Assembly: GCA_017482945.1 (NCBI GenBank)
Contig: JAFUMF010000084.1
Location: 1-34,500 of the forward strand
Length of the DNA: 34,500 nt
Reading direction: 5' to 3'
Source: Lachnospiraceae bacterium
Lineage (GTDB): Bacteria; Bacillota; Clostridia; Lachnospirales; Lachnospiraceae
A model generated the notes under the pieces. That model was given only the letters and a program-made list of their open reading frames with translations. It searched no databases and was not told the DNA's origin. Positions 1-7,502 of this stretch are shown in pieces; position 1 is the first letter of the stretch, and every line of letters starts with the position of its first letter. The position numbers and the translations under genes are program-made.

Positions 1-1
1 G

Positions 2-334
2 AAGATTTCCGGTGTATGCGGCAGACTGATGTGCTGCTTAAAGTACGAAGAGGAGACTTATGAGGAGCTGAACAGCAAACTTCCGAATATCGGTGACTAT
101 GTGACAACAGACGATGGTCTTAAGGGCGAGGTTCACAGCGTCAGCATTTTAAGACAGATCGTAAAGGTAGTCGTTACGGTAAACGGTGATGAAAAAGAAA
201 TCCGTGACTCTAAGGTTGACCAGCTGAAATTCCGTCCGAAGAGAAGAAGAGAAAAAGTGAACATGGATGCAGAATTAAAGCAGTTAGAGGCACTCGAGAA
301 GAGAGAAGGGAAGTCAAAGCTCGATGACAACTAA
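2..334 (+). CDS. ricT: RicT/YaaT (PSP1-domain) protein, 3' end only
   Basis: The gene is cut by the left edge of the window; its frame is open from base 2, so the first ATG (base 29) is internal. The visible 110 or so residues begin KISGVCGRLMCCLKYEEETY. The GRLMCCLKYE motif with paired cysteines is typical of the PSP1 family (RicT/YaaT in Bacillus), which with RicA and RicF forms a complex that affects RNase Y-dependent mRNA processing and sporulation. The family role is established knowledge; here only the motif and the charged C-terminal tail (KFRPKRRREK...) are seen. The stop overlaps the start of the next gene, as expected for the conserved ricT-trmN6-rsmI neighbourhood of Firmicutes. 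A YabA-like gene, found between them in Bacillus, is absent. Confidence 0.85.
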   Translation, partial: KISGVCGRLMCCLKYEEETYEELNSKLPNIGDYVTTDDGLKGEVHSVSILRQIVKVVVTVNGDEKEIRDSKVDQLKFRPKRRREKVNMDAELKQLEALEKREGKSKLDDN

Positions 335-1073
335 TCAGATGGAAGGTCTGCTTGAAAACGAGCGGGTGGATGATCTGCAGAGAAATGGGCTGAAGATCAT
401 TCAGAAGACAGATGGTTTTTGCTTCGGCATGGACGCCGTGTTACTTTCCGGCTTTGCCCATGTAAAACGTGGCGAAAAGGTTCTGGATATGGGAACCGGT
501 ACGGGAATTATTCCGCTTCTTCTTTCTGCGAAGACAGAAGGAGAGCATTTCACCGCACTGGAAATCCAGAAAGAGATTGCCAGCATGGCGGCGAGAAGTG
601 TTGCGATGAATCATCTGGAAGAAAAAATCGAGATTGTAAACGGAGACATTAAGGAAGCCAGCCGGATTTTCGGAGCGGCTTCCTTTGATGTAGTGACAAC
701 AAATCCTCCGTATATGAATGATGCCCACGGACTGAAAAATCCGACGGAAGTGAAGGCGATTTCAAGGCATGAGGTGCTTTGTACGCTGGAGGATGTGGTC
801 CGCGAGGGCGCGAAGGTGTTAAAGCCGGGCGGAAGAATGTACATGGTGCACAGACCCCATCGCCTGATTGAGATTATTACTGTCATGAAACAGTACAAGC
901 TTGAGCCAAAGCGGATGTGCATGGTGCATCCGTTTAAGGATAAAGAGGCAAATATGGTACTGATCGAGGCAGTGCGCGGCGGAGGATCCTGGCTTAAGAT
1001 GGAGGCGCCGATCATTGTTTATAAAGAGCCGGGCGTTTATACTGATGAGATTTATGATATTTATGGGTATTAA
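324..1073 (+). CDS. trmN6: tRNA1(Val) (adenine37-N6)-methyltransferase, TrmN6/YabB family
   Basis: This 249-residue Rossmann-fold methyltransferase probably modifies a tRNA adenine using SAM. A glycine-rich SAM motif (LDMGTGTGIIPLLL, about residues 55-68) is followed by an acidic residue in ALEIQ and by the NPPY catalytic motif (TTNPPYMND, about residue 134), which marks N6-adenine or related amino methyltransferases. Length fits the YabB/TrmN6 family. The ATG at 324 overlaps the ricT stop by 11 bases, suggesting translational coupling; an alternative ATG lies at 339. The context between ricT and rsmI supports the call. The exact tRNA target is inferred from the family. Confidence 0.85.
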   Translation: MTTNQMEGLLENERVDDLQRNGLKIIQKTDGFCFGMDAVLLSGFAHVKRGEKVLDMGTGTGIIPLLLSAKTEGEHFTALEIQKEIASMAARSVAMNHLEEKIEIVNGDIKEASRIFGAASFDVVTTNPPYMNDAHGLKNPTEVKAISRHEVLCTLEDVVREGAKVLKPGGRMYMVHRPHRLIEIITVMKQYKLEPKRMCMVHPFKDKEANMVLIEAVRGGGSWLKMEAPIIVYKEPGVYTDEIYDIYGY

Positions 1074-1207
1074 AAATAAATCTTTAAATTAGGTTTTCAG
1101 AAGCTATTTTGAAATTCTGTGAGGTAAGTTTGGCAGCAGAATTTTGGAAGAGTTCGGGTGCATGAATGATAGGATTCTGGCGACGAACAGAGAAGGAGAA
1201 ACGGGAC

Positions 1208-2056
1208 ATGCAGGGAAAATTATATTTGTGTGCAACACCGATCGGAAATCTTGAGGATATCACATTTCGTGTTTTGAATACACTGAAGGAAGTGGACCTG
1301 ATCGCGGCTGAGGATACAAGACACAGTATTAAGCTGCTGAATCATTTTGATATCAAGACTCCAATGACCAGCTATCACGAATTTAATAAAGTGGACAAGG
1401 CAAAGTATCTGGTAGAGAAAATGAAAGAGGGCGTGAATATTGCGCTGGTGACGGACGCCGGCACGCCTGGTATTTCGGATCCAGGTGAGGAATTGGTGCG
1501 TCAGTGTTATGAAGCAGGGATTGAAGTAACATCTCTTCCGGGACCGGCTGCATGTATTACAGCTCTGACTTTGTCGGGCCTGCCAACGAGACGATTTGCA
1601 TTTGAGGCATTTCTTCCGTTTGAAAAAAAGGAAAAGCAGGTGATTCTGGACGAATTAAAACATGAGACCAGAACCATTATTCTTTACGAGGCACCGCATC
1701 GTCTTGTTAAAACTCTTGGAGAGCTTTATGAGGCTCTTGGCGAGCGAAATATTACGATCTGCCGTGAGCTTACAAAGAAGTATGAGACCGCGTTCCGTAC
1801 GACATTTTCCGGTGCTCTGGCTCACTATGAAGTGGAGGAGCCGAAGGGCGAGTGTGTGATTGTCGTTGAGGGCAAGACCTACGAGGAAATCAAGAAGGAA
1901 AAAGAGCAGGCCTGGGAGACTATGCCGATTGAGGAGCATATGGAGAAATACCTTGGAGAAGGTATGGACCGGAAAGAGGCGATGAAGCGGGTGGCGAAGG
2001 ATCGTGGAATCAGTAAGAGGGATGTTTATCAGTATTTGATGAATCTGGAAGACTAG
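1208..2056 (+). CDS. rsmI: 16S rRNA (cytidine1402-2'-O)-methyltransferase RsmI
   Basis: RsmI is a 282-residue tetrapyrrole-methylase-fold enzyme that 2'-O-methylates C1402 in the decoding centre of 16S rRNA. Family motifs are clear: ATPIGNLEDIT near the N-terminus, AAEDTRHS, TDAGTPGISDPGEELV, SLPGPAACITAL and a C-terminal GISKRDVYQYL segment. The start is the ATG at 1208, because AAGGAG lies about 9 bases upstream. The upstream in-frame ATG at 1166 has no comparable site and would add a non-conserved peptide. About 130 bases separate it from trmN6. No terminator is evident in that gap, so co-transcription is possible. Confidence 0.92.
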   Translation: MQGKLYLCATPIGNLEDITFRVLNTLKEVDLIAAEDTRHSIKLLNHFDIKTPMTSYHEFNKVDKAKYLVEKMKEGVNIALVTDAGTPGISDPGEELVRQCYEAGIEVTSLPGPAACITALTLSGLPTRRFAFEAFLPFEKKEKQVILDELKHETRTIILYEAPHRLVKTLGELYEALGERNITICRELTKKYETAFRTTFSGALAHYEVEEPKGECVIVVEGKTYEEIKKEKEQAWETMPIEEHMEKYLGEGMDRKEAMKRVAKDRGISKRDVYQYLMNLED

Positions 2057-2110
2057 AGTTCAAGTGTTAAGATATGGACCATATTGAGATGTTTAGATAA
2101 TAAGAATTAA

Positions 2111-2166
2111 AAATGACTGCCTACAGAGCGATAGAAAATGCGCTTGGTGGGCAGTCTTTTTAATTT
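2111..2166. terminator. bidirectional intrinsic terminator
   Basis: The inverted repeat GACTGCC...GGCAGTC (2115-2121 and 2149-2155) is flanked by an A-run on the left and a T-run on the right. It sits between the converging ends of rsmI (+) and the ECF gene (-). The A/T flanks would allow termination in both directions. Confidence 0.8.
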
Positions 2167-2171
2167 TTGTG

Positions 2172-2699
2172 TTATATGAATTTACTGCGGAGTTCCTGAA
2201 CAGCCGGAGATTTGGAAAGTGCCAGGTAGGCAATACCGCCTAAAATAACACCAGCTGCACTCTGGATGGAATTAGGCAGAATCTCTACTGATGCGGCTGC
2301 AGCGCCGTAGAATAAAACATTTACGAAAACATATCCGGCTGTATGGATCACGCCGCCGACAATTGCACCGATGAGCCAGGAAAATTTCTGATTTGGCATC
2401 AACTTGTACATGAAAGAGCCGAGGATCAGGGCCCAGAGGGCTTTTAAAATCATGGTTGGCAGTACCCAGACAGCATATCCGCCGATGAAATCGGCAAGTC
2501 CTGCGCCGATGGCTCCTGCGAGAACGCCGCGTCTTGTGCCAAAGAGACACACGGTAAGAATGATCATACAATCGCCAAGATGCGTGTATCCGAAAGCGGT
2601 AGGTATTTTAAAGAAATAGGTACCGACAAATACTAATGCGGACATAAGGCCGATAATGGCAACGTCCATTGTACTGGATGTAGAACGAGTTTGCTGCAT
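2172..2699 (-). CDS. ECF transporter S component (substrate-binding membrane subunit)
   Basis: This is a small hydrophobic integral membrane protein of about 175 residues with five to six predicted membrane segments. The pattern is that of energy-coupling-factor S components: AIIGLMSALVFVGTYF, then IPTAFGYTHLGDCMIIL, FGTRRGVLAGAIGAGLADFI, and an alanine/glycine-rich C-terminal half. S components bind a vitamin or precursor and dock on a shared EcfAAT module, which is not encoded here. The YTHLGD and LADFIGGY motifs resemble the HmpT-like/COG4720 group; the substrate is not identifiable. The start chosen is the ATG at 2699-2697 (MQQTRSTS), which has AAAGGA about 9 bases upstream; a longer frame reaches 2813 without a good site. 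It is the only minus-strand gene, divergent from the mutarotase/amidohydrolase genes. I found no recognisable riboswitch in its leader. Confidence 0.8.
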   Translation of the reverse strand: MQQTRSTSSTMDVAIIGLMSALVFVGTYFFKIPTAFGYTHLGDCMIILTVCLFGTRRGVLAGAIGAGLADFIGGYAVWVLPTMILKALWALILGSFMYKLMPNQKFSWLIGAIVGGVIHTAGYVFVNVLFYGAAAASVEILPNSIQSAAGVILGGIAYLALSKSPAVQELRSKFI

Positions 2700-2914
2700 A
2701 TTTGTGATTCCTTTCATTGGGATGGAATGATTAGCTGGTTTGATTCGAATCTGTTTTTTGGCCAGGTTTCCAAGGAACGGATCGAGGTCTGTTCTTCTTG
2801 GTGGTTCTATCATAGCGGATATGTGGTATTATTAAAATGTCCAATTTTGGAATATTTGACCAGTCCAGATATCGAAAACAATGATCTGACGGTTTAATTA
2901 GCAGGCCATGATTC

Positions 2915-2943
2915 TTGCAAGAAACAGACATTTGTATTATGAT
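2915..2943 (+). promoter_or_regulatory. sigma-A-type promoter for the mutarotase-amidohydrolase genes
   Basis: TTGCAA (2915-2920) and TATGAT (2938-2943) are separated by exactly 17 bases. A start near 2950 would give a leader of about 50 bases before the mutarotase ATG. An A7T6 tract at 2966-2978 lies just downstream. Confidence 0.65.
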
Positions 2944-2997
2944 GAAAGTATTAAATTTAGTACGTAAAAAAATTTTTTCAACAGGCAAGGAGGCACT

Positions 2998-3432
2998 ATG
3001 TTAAAAGGTATTCCGAAAATTTTATCCCCTGAGTTATTAAAGGTATTATGTGAAATGGGTCATGGTGACCGTCTGCTGATCGCGGATGGTAACTTCCCGG
3101 CGAGTGAAATTCCGAAGGGAGTTCCGGTGATCCGTATGGATGGTCATGGAATCTGTGAAGTGATGGAGGCTATTTTACAGTTATATCCGCTGGATACTTA
3201 CGTACAGAATCCGGTTATTATGATGGAAGTAATGGCTGGTGATACAGTGGAGACTCCGATTTGGAATGAGTATAAAAAGATCATCGCATCTGCTGATGCG
3301 AGAGGCGAGGAGACGATCGTGCATGTGGAGCGTTTTAACTTCTATAAGGAAGTTCAGAAAGCGTATGCAGTAATCTGTACAAGTGAAGCTGCTCTTTATG
3401 CGAATATTATGCTGCAGAAGGGCGTTGTTTAA
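2998..3432 (+). CDS. RbsD/FucU-family sugar mutarotase-like protein
   Basis: This 144-residue protein belongs to the RbsD/FucU fold, which interconverts anomers or pyranose/furanose forms of ribose or fucose. Diagnostic features are LKVLCEMGHGDRLLIADGNFPA near residues 16-37 (the GHGD histidine and aspartate and the ADxNFP motif of FucU), the VIRMDG segment, and a C-terminal RFNFYKEVQKAYAVICT that matches the family's conserved end. Length is closer to FucU than to RbsD. It has a strong AAGGAGG site four bases before the ATG. It is the first gene of a unit with two amidohydrolases, not with ribose or fucose transport genes, so the true substrate may be a sugar-like product of those enzymes. 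That link is inference. Confidence 0.82.
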   Translation: MLKGIPKILSPELLKVLCEMGHGDRLLIADGNFPASEIPKGVPVIRMDGHGICEVMEAILQLYPLDTYVQNPVIMMEVMAGDTVETPIWNEYKKIIASADARGEETIVHVERFNFYKEVQKAYAVICTSEAALYANIMLQKGVV

Positions 3433-3484
3433 ATTTTTAAATAAAGTTCTTTGGACGAAAGTTGTACGAAAAGGAGAATATAAT

Positions 3485-4645
3485 ATGATTGCTTTAACAA
3501 ACTGTAAGGCTGTTACGATTGCCAATGGTATTCTGGACAATGCGGTGATTCTGGTTGAGGATGGAATTCTTAAGAGTGTGGGCGTGAACACAGAGATTCC
3601 GGCAGATGCAGAAGTAATTGATTTAAAGGGAAAATGGGTGACACCGGGCTTTATTGATGCTCACTGTCATTTTTCTGCAATGAGCGAGCCGCGTACAAGA
3701 GGTATGGGAGATGACGGTAACGAGGTGACAAATCCGATCACTGCTCATATCCGTATTATTGATGCGCTGAATCCGTTCGGTATTGCATACGAGCCGGTTC
3801 GTAAGGCTGGTTTCACGACATGTTACACAATGCCGGGCTCCGCGAATGTGATCGGCGGTACAGGTATTGCGTTCAAGCTGAAAGACGGAAGATGTATCGA
3901 GGATATCATTATTCCGGGAACTGAGATGATGAAGATGGCTCTCGGTGAGAACCCGAAGGGCGCATACGGCGGACAGAAGAAGATGCCGATGACAAGAATG
4001 GGTACCGGCGCTGTGCTTCGTGAGGCACTGTTCCAGGCAAAACAGTATTCTGATGATCTTCTTGCAGAGACTCCGGAGAAGAAAGTAAAACGTGATTTCA
4101 AGCTGGATGCTCTTGTTCCGGTGGTACGCGGTGAGATGCGCTGCAGAATTCACTGCCACCGTGCCGATGATATTATGACTGCGATCCGTATTGCGGAGGA
4201 ATTCGGTCTGGAGTTCACAATTGAGCATGCAACAGAAGGCCATAAGATCGCAGATATTCTCGCAGAGAAGAAGGTAACATGCGTGGTTGGACCGATGCGC
4301 CTGATCCCAAGCAAGATGGAAGTATGGAATTGTACAATCGAGAATCCGGCAATTCTTGAGAAGGCCGGCGTAGAGTTTGCTCTGACTGCAGATGCAGAGA
4401 CAGCAACTCAGTGGCTTCCGGAGGAGACAGGTGTTGCGATGGCATATGGTCTGTCTGAGGAAATGGCATTTAAGGCGCTGACTATTAATGCTGCGAAAGT
4501 GTTGAAGCTGGATCATAGAATCGGCAGTCTGGAAGAAGGAAAAGATGCAGACCTTGCAATTTTTGACGGACATCCGCTGTGCAATATGACACGTTGTAAG
4601 GCAACCATGATCGATGGAAAATTCTGGTTCAACGAGTTAGACTAA
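3485..4645 (+). CDS. amidohydrolase-superfamily protein, copy 1
   Basis: This 386-residue metal-dependent hydrolase has the usual composite structure. A short N-terminal beta-sandwich part (ALTNCKAVTIANG...GKWVTPGFIDAHCHF) carries the HxH metal pair at His60 and His62. A barrel with further candidate ligands follows: His223/His225 in RIHCHRADD, His248 in IEHATEG and Asp303 in TADAET. The C-terminal SLEEGKDADLAIFDGHP closes the sandwich. The pattern is closest to the COG1228 (imidazolonepropionase-like) branch. The reaction is hydrolysis of a C-N bond in an unknown, probably cyclic substrate. The ATG at 3485 is chosen because AAAGGAG lies 8 bases upstream; a longer frame from 3383 overlaps the mutarotase gene. 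The downstream neighbour is a close paralogue. Confidence 0.85.
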   Translation: MIALTNCKAVTIANGILDNAVILVEDGILKSVGVNTEIPADAEVIDLKGKWVTPGFIDAHCHFSAMSEPRTRGMGDDGNEVTNPITAHIRIIDALNPFGIAYEPVRKAGFTTCYTMPGSANVIGGTGIAFKLKDGRCIEDIIIPGTEMMKMALGENPKGAYGGQKKMPMTRMGTGAVLREALFQAKQYSDDLLAETPEKKVKRDFKLDALVPVVRGEMRCRIHCHRADDIMTAIRIAEEFGLEFTIEHATEGHKIADILAEKKVTCVVGPMRLIPSKMEVWNCTIENPAILEKAGVEFALTADAETATQWLPEETGVAMAYGLSEEMAFKALTINAAKVLKLDHRIGSLEEGKDADLAIFDGHPLCNMTRCKATMIDGKFWFNELD

Positions 4646-4669
4646 TATTGGACAAAAAGAGGAAACGAT

Positions 4670-5833
4670 ATGCTTGCATTAACAAATTGTAAGGCTGTCA
4701 CGATTTGTGACGGTATTTTAGAGCACGCATCTATTCTGGTGGAAGATGGAAAAATTCTGGCAGTTGGTACGGATCTTGAGATTCCTGCTGATGCCGAAGT
4801 GATGGATCTTGGCGGAAAATGGGTCACACCTGGTTTTATTGATGCCCACAGCCACCTGGCAATGGGAGAACCGGGCGTCAAAGGCGGCGGAGATGATGAC
4901 AACGAGGCGACGGATCCGGTCACTGCTCATGTGCGTATGATTGATTCTCTTGATCCGTGGAGTATTGGAATTCCGGCGGCCCGCATGGGTGGATTTACAT
5001 GTGTTTGCTCGCTTCCTGGATCTGCTAATGTCATTGGTGGTACCGGTGTTGCAGTGAAACTAAAGGATGCCAACAGCGTGCTGGATCTTGTGATCCCTGG
5101 AACAGAGGTCATGAAAATGGCGCTGGGTGAAAATCCGAAGGGATGTTATGGAGAAATGAAGCGCATGCCGATGACCAGAATGGGCATTGGTGCAGTTCTT
5201 CGTGAGGCGCTGTTTAATGCCAGACAGTATGCGGATAATATGGCGGAAGCAGAAAAAGAGGGAAAACCGTTTAAACATAATTTTAAACTGGACCCGCTTG
5301 TTCCGGTGGTACGCGGTGAGATGCGATGCCGGATCCACTGTCACCGTGCCGATGATATTTTGACGGCAGTGCGAATCGGTGAAGAATTTGGCCTGGATTT
5401 CGTTGTGGAACATTGCACGGAAGGATTCATGATAGCTGATATTTTAGCGAAGAAGCAGGTGAAATGTGTCGTTGGACCGCTTCGTCTGATTCCTGGTAAG
5501 ATGGAAATCTGGAATTGTACCATGGAGAATCCGGGGCTGATGGAAAAGGCCGGCTGTGAGTTCGCACTTTCTGCAGATGCGCAGACTGCCACAAGATGGC
5601 TCCCAGAAGAAGTCGGTATTGCTATGGCATATGGACTGTCTGAGGAGACGGCATTTAAGGCGCTGACCATCAACGCGGCAAAGATTTTGAATCTGGATCA
5701 TCGCATGGGAACACTGGAGGCAGGCAAAGATGCGGATCTTGCAATTTTTGACGGTCATCCGTTCTGTAACATGACACGCTGCAAGGCGACGATGATTGAC
5801 GGTGTGTTCTATTTTAATGAGCTTGATAAGTAA
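4670..5833 (+). CDS. amidohydrolase-superfamily protein, copy 2 (tandem paralogue)
   Basis: This 387-residue protein is a clear tandem duplicate of the preceding gene. The same blocks appear in the same order: ALTNCKAVTI, GKWVTPGFIDAHSHL (HxH at 60/62), MPMTRMG, VPVVRGEMRCRIHCHRADD, VEHCTEG, ADAQTATRWLPEE and LEAGKDADLAIFDGHPFCN. All candidate metal ligands are kept, so it should be active. It differs around residues 63-75 (SHLAMGEPGVKGGGDDDNE against CHFSAMSEPRTRGMGDDGNE) and in the helical insert near 190-205, regions that could alter substrate choice. It starts 24 bases after copy 1 with a GAGG site 7 bases before the ATG, and a long terminator hairpin follows. Two specificities, or a heteromer, are both possible. 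Confidence 0.85.
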   Translation: MLALTNCKAVTICDGILEHASILVEDGKILAVGTDLEIPADAEVMDLGGKWVTPGFIDAHSHLAMGEPGVKGGGDDDNEATDPVTAHVRMIDSLDPWSIGIPAARMGGFTCVCSLPGSANVIGGTGVAVKLKDANSVLDLVIPGTEVMKMALGENPKGCYGEMKRMPMTRMGIGAVLREALFNARQYADNMAEAEKEGKPFKHNFKLDPLVPVVRGEMRCRIHCHRADDILTAVRIGEEFGLDFVVEHCTEGFMIADILAKKQVKCVVGPLRLIPGKMEIWNCTMENPGLMEKAGCEFALSADAQTATRWLPEEVGIAMAYGLSEETAFKALTINAAKILNLDHRMGTLEAGKDADLAIFDGHPFCNMTRCKATMIDGVFYFNELDK

Positions 5834-5840
5834 ATAAAAT

Positions 5841-5922
5841 GAAAAATGACTGGTCGTAGGCTGGATTGGCTCCCAAAAGTTGTGCTTTCGGGAAGATTTC
5901 AGGTATGGCCAGTCATTTTTTG
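5841..5922 (+). terminator. terminator hairpin after the amidohydrolase genes
   Basis: AAAAATGACTGGTC (5842-5855) pairs with GGCCAGTCATTTTTT (5908-5922) to give a long outer stem that ends in T-runs. An inner stem, CTCCCAAAAG with CTTTCGGGAAG, fills the loop. It closes the unit and insulates the fab promoter; the A/T-rich stem base could work on either strand. Confidence 0.75.
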
Positions 5923-5968
5923 CATAAAATAGGAATAGAATGGTAATGGAGACGCTTAGAGAAAATAC

Positions 5969-5997
5969 TTGACAAACTTTGAAAATCAAAGTAATAT
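5969..5997 (+). promoter_or_regulatory. promoter of the fatty acid synthesis operon
   Basis: A consensus TTGACA at 5969-5974 and TAATAT at 5992-5997 are separated by exactly 17 bases. The spacer holds a palindromic operator, so a bound repressor would block RNA polymerase directly. About 60 bases of leader precede fabH. Confidence 0.85.
5978..5990. promoter_or_regulatory. FabT-like operator 1, inside the fab promoter
   Basis: TTTGAAAATCAAA is a near-perfect inverted repeat, TTTGA-N3-TCAAA. It resembles the TTTGA...TCAAA boxes bound by the MarR-family regulator FabT in Streptococcus and related Firmicutes. Location between -35 and -10 fits a repressor site. The regulator gene is not in the window. 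Confidence 0.72.
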
Positions 5998-6007
5998 AAA
6001 AGAAAAG

Positions 6008-6020
6008 TTTGAAAGTCAAA
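6008..6020. promoter_or_regulatory. FabT-like operator 2, fabH leader
   Basis: TTTGAAAGTCAAA repeats the operator with one base different in the spacer. It lies 30 bases downstream of the first site, about three helical turns, so two dimers could bind on one face. A looser TTTGATTTTGATTA follows at 6027-6040. Confidence 0.65.
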
Positions 6021-6065
6021 ATAATGTTTGATTTTGATTAATATTATGAATTGCAGGGAAGGACT

Positions 6066-7037
6066 ATGACAGCCAGAATTGCAGGAATCGGTGCGTATGC
6101 GCCGGAAACAATTGTGACGAATGACGATCTTTCGAAGATTGTTGAGACAAGTGATGAGTGGATCGCGAGCCGTACCGGTATCAGAGAGCGCCGCATTTCC
6201 ACGAAAGAAGAGACCTCAGATCTGGCGGCAGAGGCGGCCAGACGTGCACTTGAGGCAGCAGGGGTGAAGCCGGAGGAACTGGAGCTCATTATCCTTGGAA
6301 CTTCTTCTCCGGATTATAATTATCCCAGTGGTGCATGTGAGGTTCAGGCGAAGATTGGCGCGGTGAACGCGGCGGCGTTTGATGTATCTGCAGCATGTGC
6401 CGGTTTTATTTTCGCCATGAATATTGTTCAGGGATTTTTTAAATCCGGAATTTACCAGACTGCATTGATCATCGGTGCAGAGACGTTGAGCAAAGTCACT
6501 GACTGGAGTGACCGTTCCACCTGTGTCTTGTTTGGAGATGGTGCGGGCGCGGCTGTGTTAAAAAATGACAACGTGGGAGTTATCGACATGCTGATGGGCT
6601 CCGATGGAACAAAGGGTGAGGCGCTGATGTGCAAGTCCAGAACCCTTGGAAATTTTCTGACAGGCGAGAAACCGGAGCTTGGTTTTATGACCATGGACGG
6701 GCAGGAAGTGTTCCGGTTTGCGGTGAAGCGGGTGCCGGAAAGTATTGAGACCTTGATGAAACGCAACGATGTGGCGAAGGACGATATCAAGTATTATGTT
6801 CTCCACCAGGCCAATGAGCGCATTGTTGAGGCAGTTGCCAGAAGATTAAAGGAGTCGATGGACAAGTTCCCGATGACCATTGCGAAATATGGCAATACTT
6901 CCACAGCATCGATTCCGCTGTTGCTGGATGATATGCTGAAAAAGGGAATGCTGGAAGATGGGGATAAGATCATTATGTCCGGCTTTGGAGCAGGAATGAC
7001 CTGGGGGGCTGTGCTTCTGGAGTGGAAGCAGATATAG
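6066..7037 (+). CDS. fabH: beta-ketoacyl-ACP synthase III (FabH)
   Basis: FabH starts fatty acid synthesis by condensing acetyl- or branched acyl-CoA with malonyl-ACP. The 323-residue product carries the full triad: Cys111 in AACAGFIF, His247 in LHQANERI and Asn277 in YGNTSTAS, with the C-terminal GFGAGMTWGAVLL. The ATG at 6066 is preferred over the in-frame TTG at 6051, because AGGGAAGG lies just upstream of it and MTARIAGIGAYAPE matches the family N-terminus. It is the first gene of the fab operon, behind a promoter with two FabT-like sites. Confidence in function is high; primer preference (straight or branched) cannot be read from the sequence. Confidence 0.95.
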   Translation: MTARIAGIGAYAPETIVTNDDLSKIVETSDEWIASRTGIRERRISTKEETSDLAAEAARRALEAAGVKPEELELIILGTSSPDYNYPSGACEVQAKIGAVNAAAFDVSAACAGFIFAMNIVQGFFKSGIYQTALIIGAETLSKVTDWSDRSTCVLFGDGAGAAVLKNDNVGVIDMLMGSDGTKGEALMCKSRTLGNFLTGEKPELGFMTMDGQEVFRFAVKRVPESIETLMKRNDVAKDDIKYYVLHQANERIVEAVARRLKESMDKFPMTIAKYGNTSTASIPLLLDDMLKKGMLEDGDKIIMSGFGAGMTWGAVLLEWKQI

Positions 7038-7158
7038 ACTCCTGAAAGCTCGGAAATTCTGAAAATGACAAGAATGATATCGGGGCAGAGATACCCTGGT
7101 ATGTAGGACGGATAAAATGCGGGTCTGCATGGCGGACTCGATTTTATAAAACTAATAT

Positions 7159-7171
7159 TTTGAAAATCAAA
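7159..7171. promoter_or_regulatory. FabT-like operator 3, upstream of acpP
   Basis: An exact copy of TTTGAAAATCAAA lies 35 bases before the acpP start, within the 169-base fabH-acpP gap. A possible promoter overlaps it (TTGAAA 7160-7165, 17 bases, TATGAA 7183-7188) but its -10 is poor. The site suggests that acpP and downstream genes have a second control point. Confidence 0.68.
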
Positions 7172-7206
7172 ATAAAAAATCATATGAATAAAAGGAGATT
7201 GAAATT

Positions 7207-7440
7207 ATGTTAGAGAAGATGAAAGAATTAATCGCAGACCAGTTAAGCATCGATGCAGATGGTATCACTGAGAATTCCAAGTTCAAAGAGGATCTTGGTG
7301 CTGATTCCCTCGATTTATTTGAGCTTGTTATGGCTCTTGAGGACGAGTATTCTGTAGAAATCCCGGCAGAGGATCTTCAGCAGATGGCTACTGTAGGCGA
7401 TGTAATGAACTACTTAAAGGCGAAAGGCATCGAAGCGTAA
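7207..7440 (+). CDS. acpP: acyl carrier protein
   Basis: This 77-residue acidic protein carries growing acyl chains on a phosphopantetheine attached to Ser34 of the DLGADSLDLFELV motif. Length, charge and the second-half EDEYSVEIPAEDLQQMATVGDVMNYL helix are typical. An AAAGGAG site stands 9 bases before the ATG. It lies between fabH and fabK with its own upstream operator copy, as expected for a protein needed in large amounts. Confidence 0.96.
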   Translation: MLEKMKELIADQLSIDADGITENSKFKEDLGADSLDLFELVMALEDEYSVEIPAEDLQQMATVGDVMNYLKAKGIEA

Positions 7441-7502
7441 CTTTTTACTGATGAATCTGGCCTGGGTCGGCCATGGAGAATCTTAGAAAGTGAGTTTTAA
7501 AT

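Noticed and set aside
2700..2900. Possible riboswitch (preQ1, TPP or THF) upstream of the ECF S component
   Set aside because: I looked on the minus strand for preQ1, TPP and tetrahydrofolate consensus segments. Only an AAAAAAC stretch fits loosely, without the pairing stem.
3383..3484. Extended N-terminus for amidohydrolase 1
   Set aside because: The extra residues overlap the mutarotase gene, do not match the paralogue's start, and the ATG at 3485 has a strong binding site.
3623..4573. Minus-strand frame of 316 codons opposite amidohydrolase 1
   Set aside because: Cys/His/Ser-rich shadow translation of a well-supported gene; no domain or start signal.
5969..6065. FapR-type operator in the fab promoter
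   Set aside because: The palindrome is TTTGA-N3-TCAAA, not the TTAGTA...TACTAA pattern of FapR; a FabT-like call fits better.
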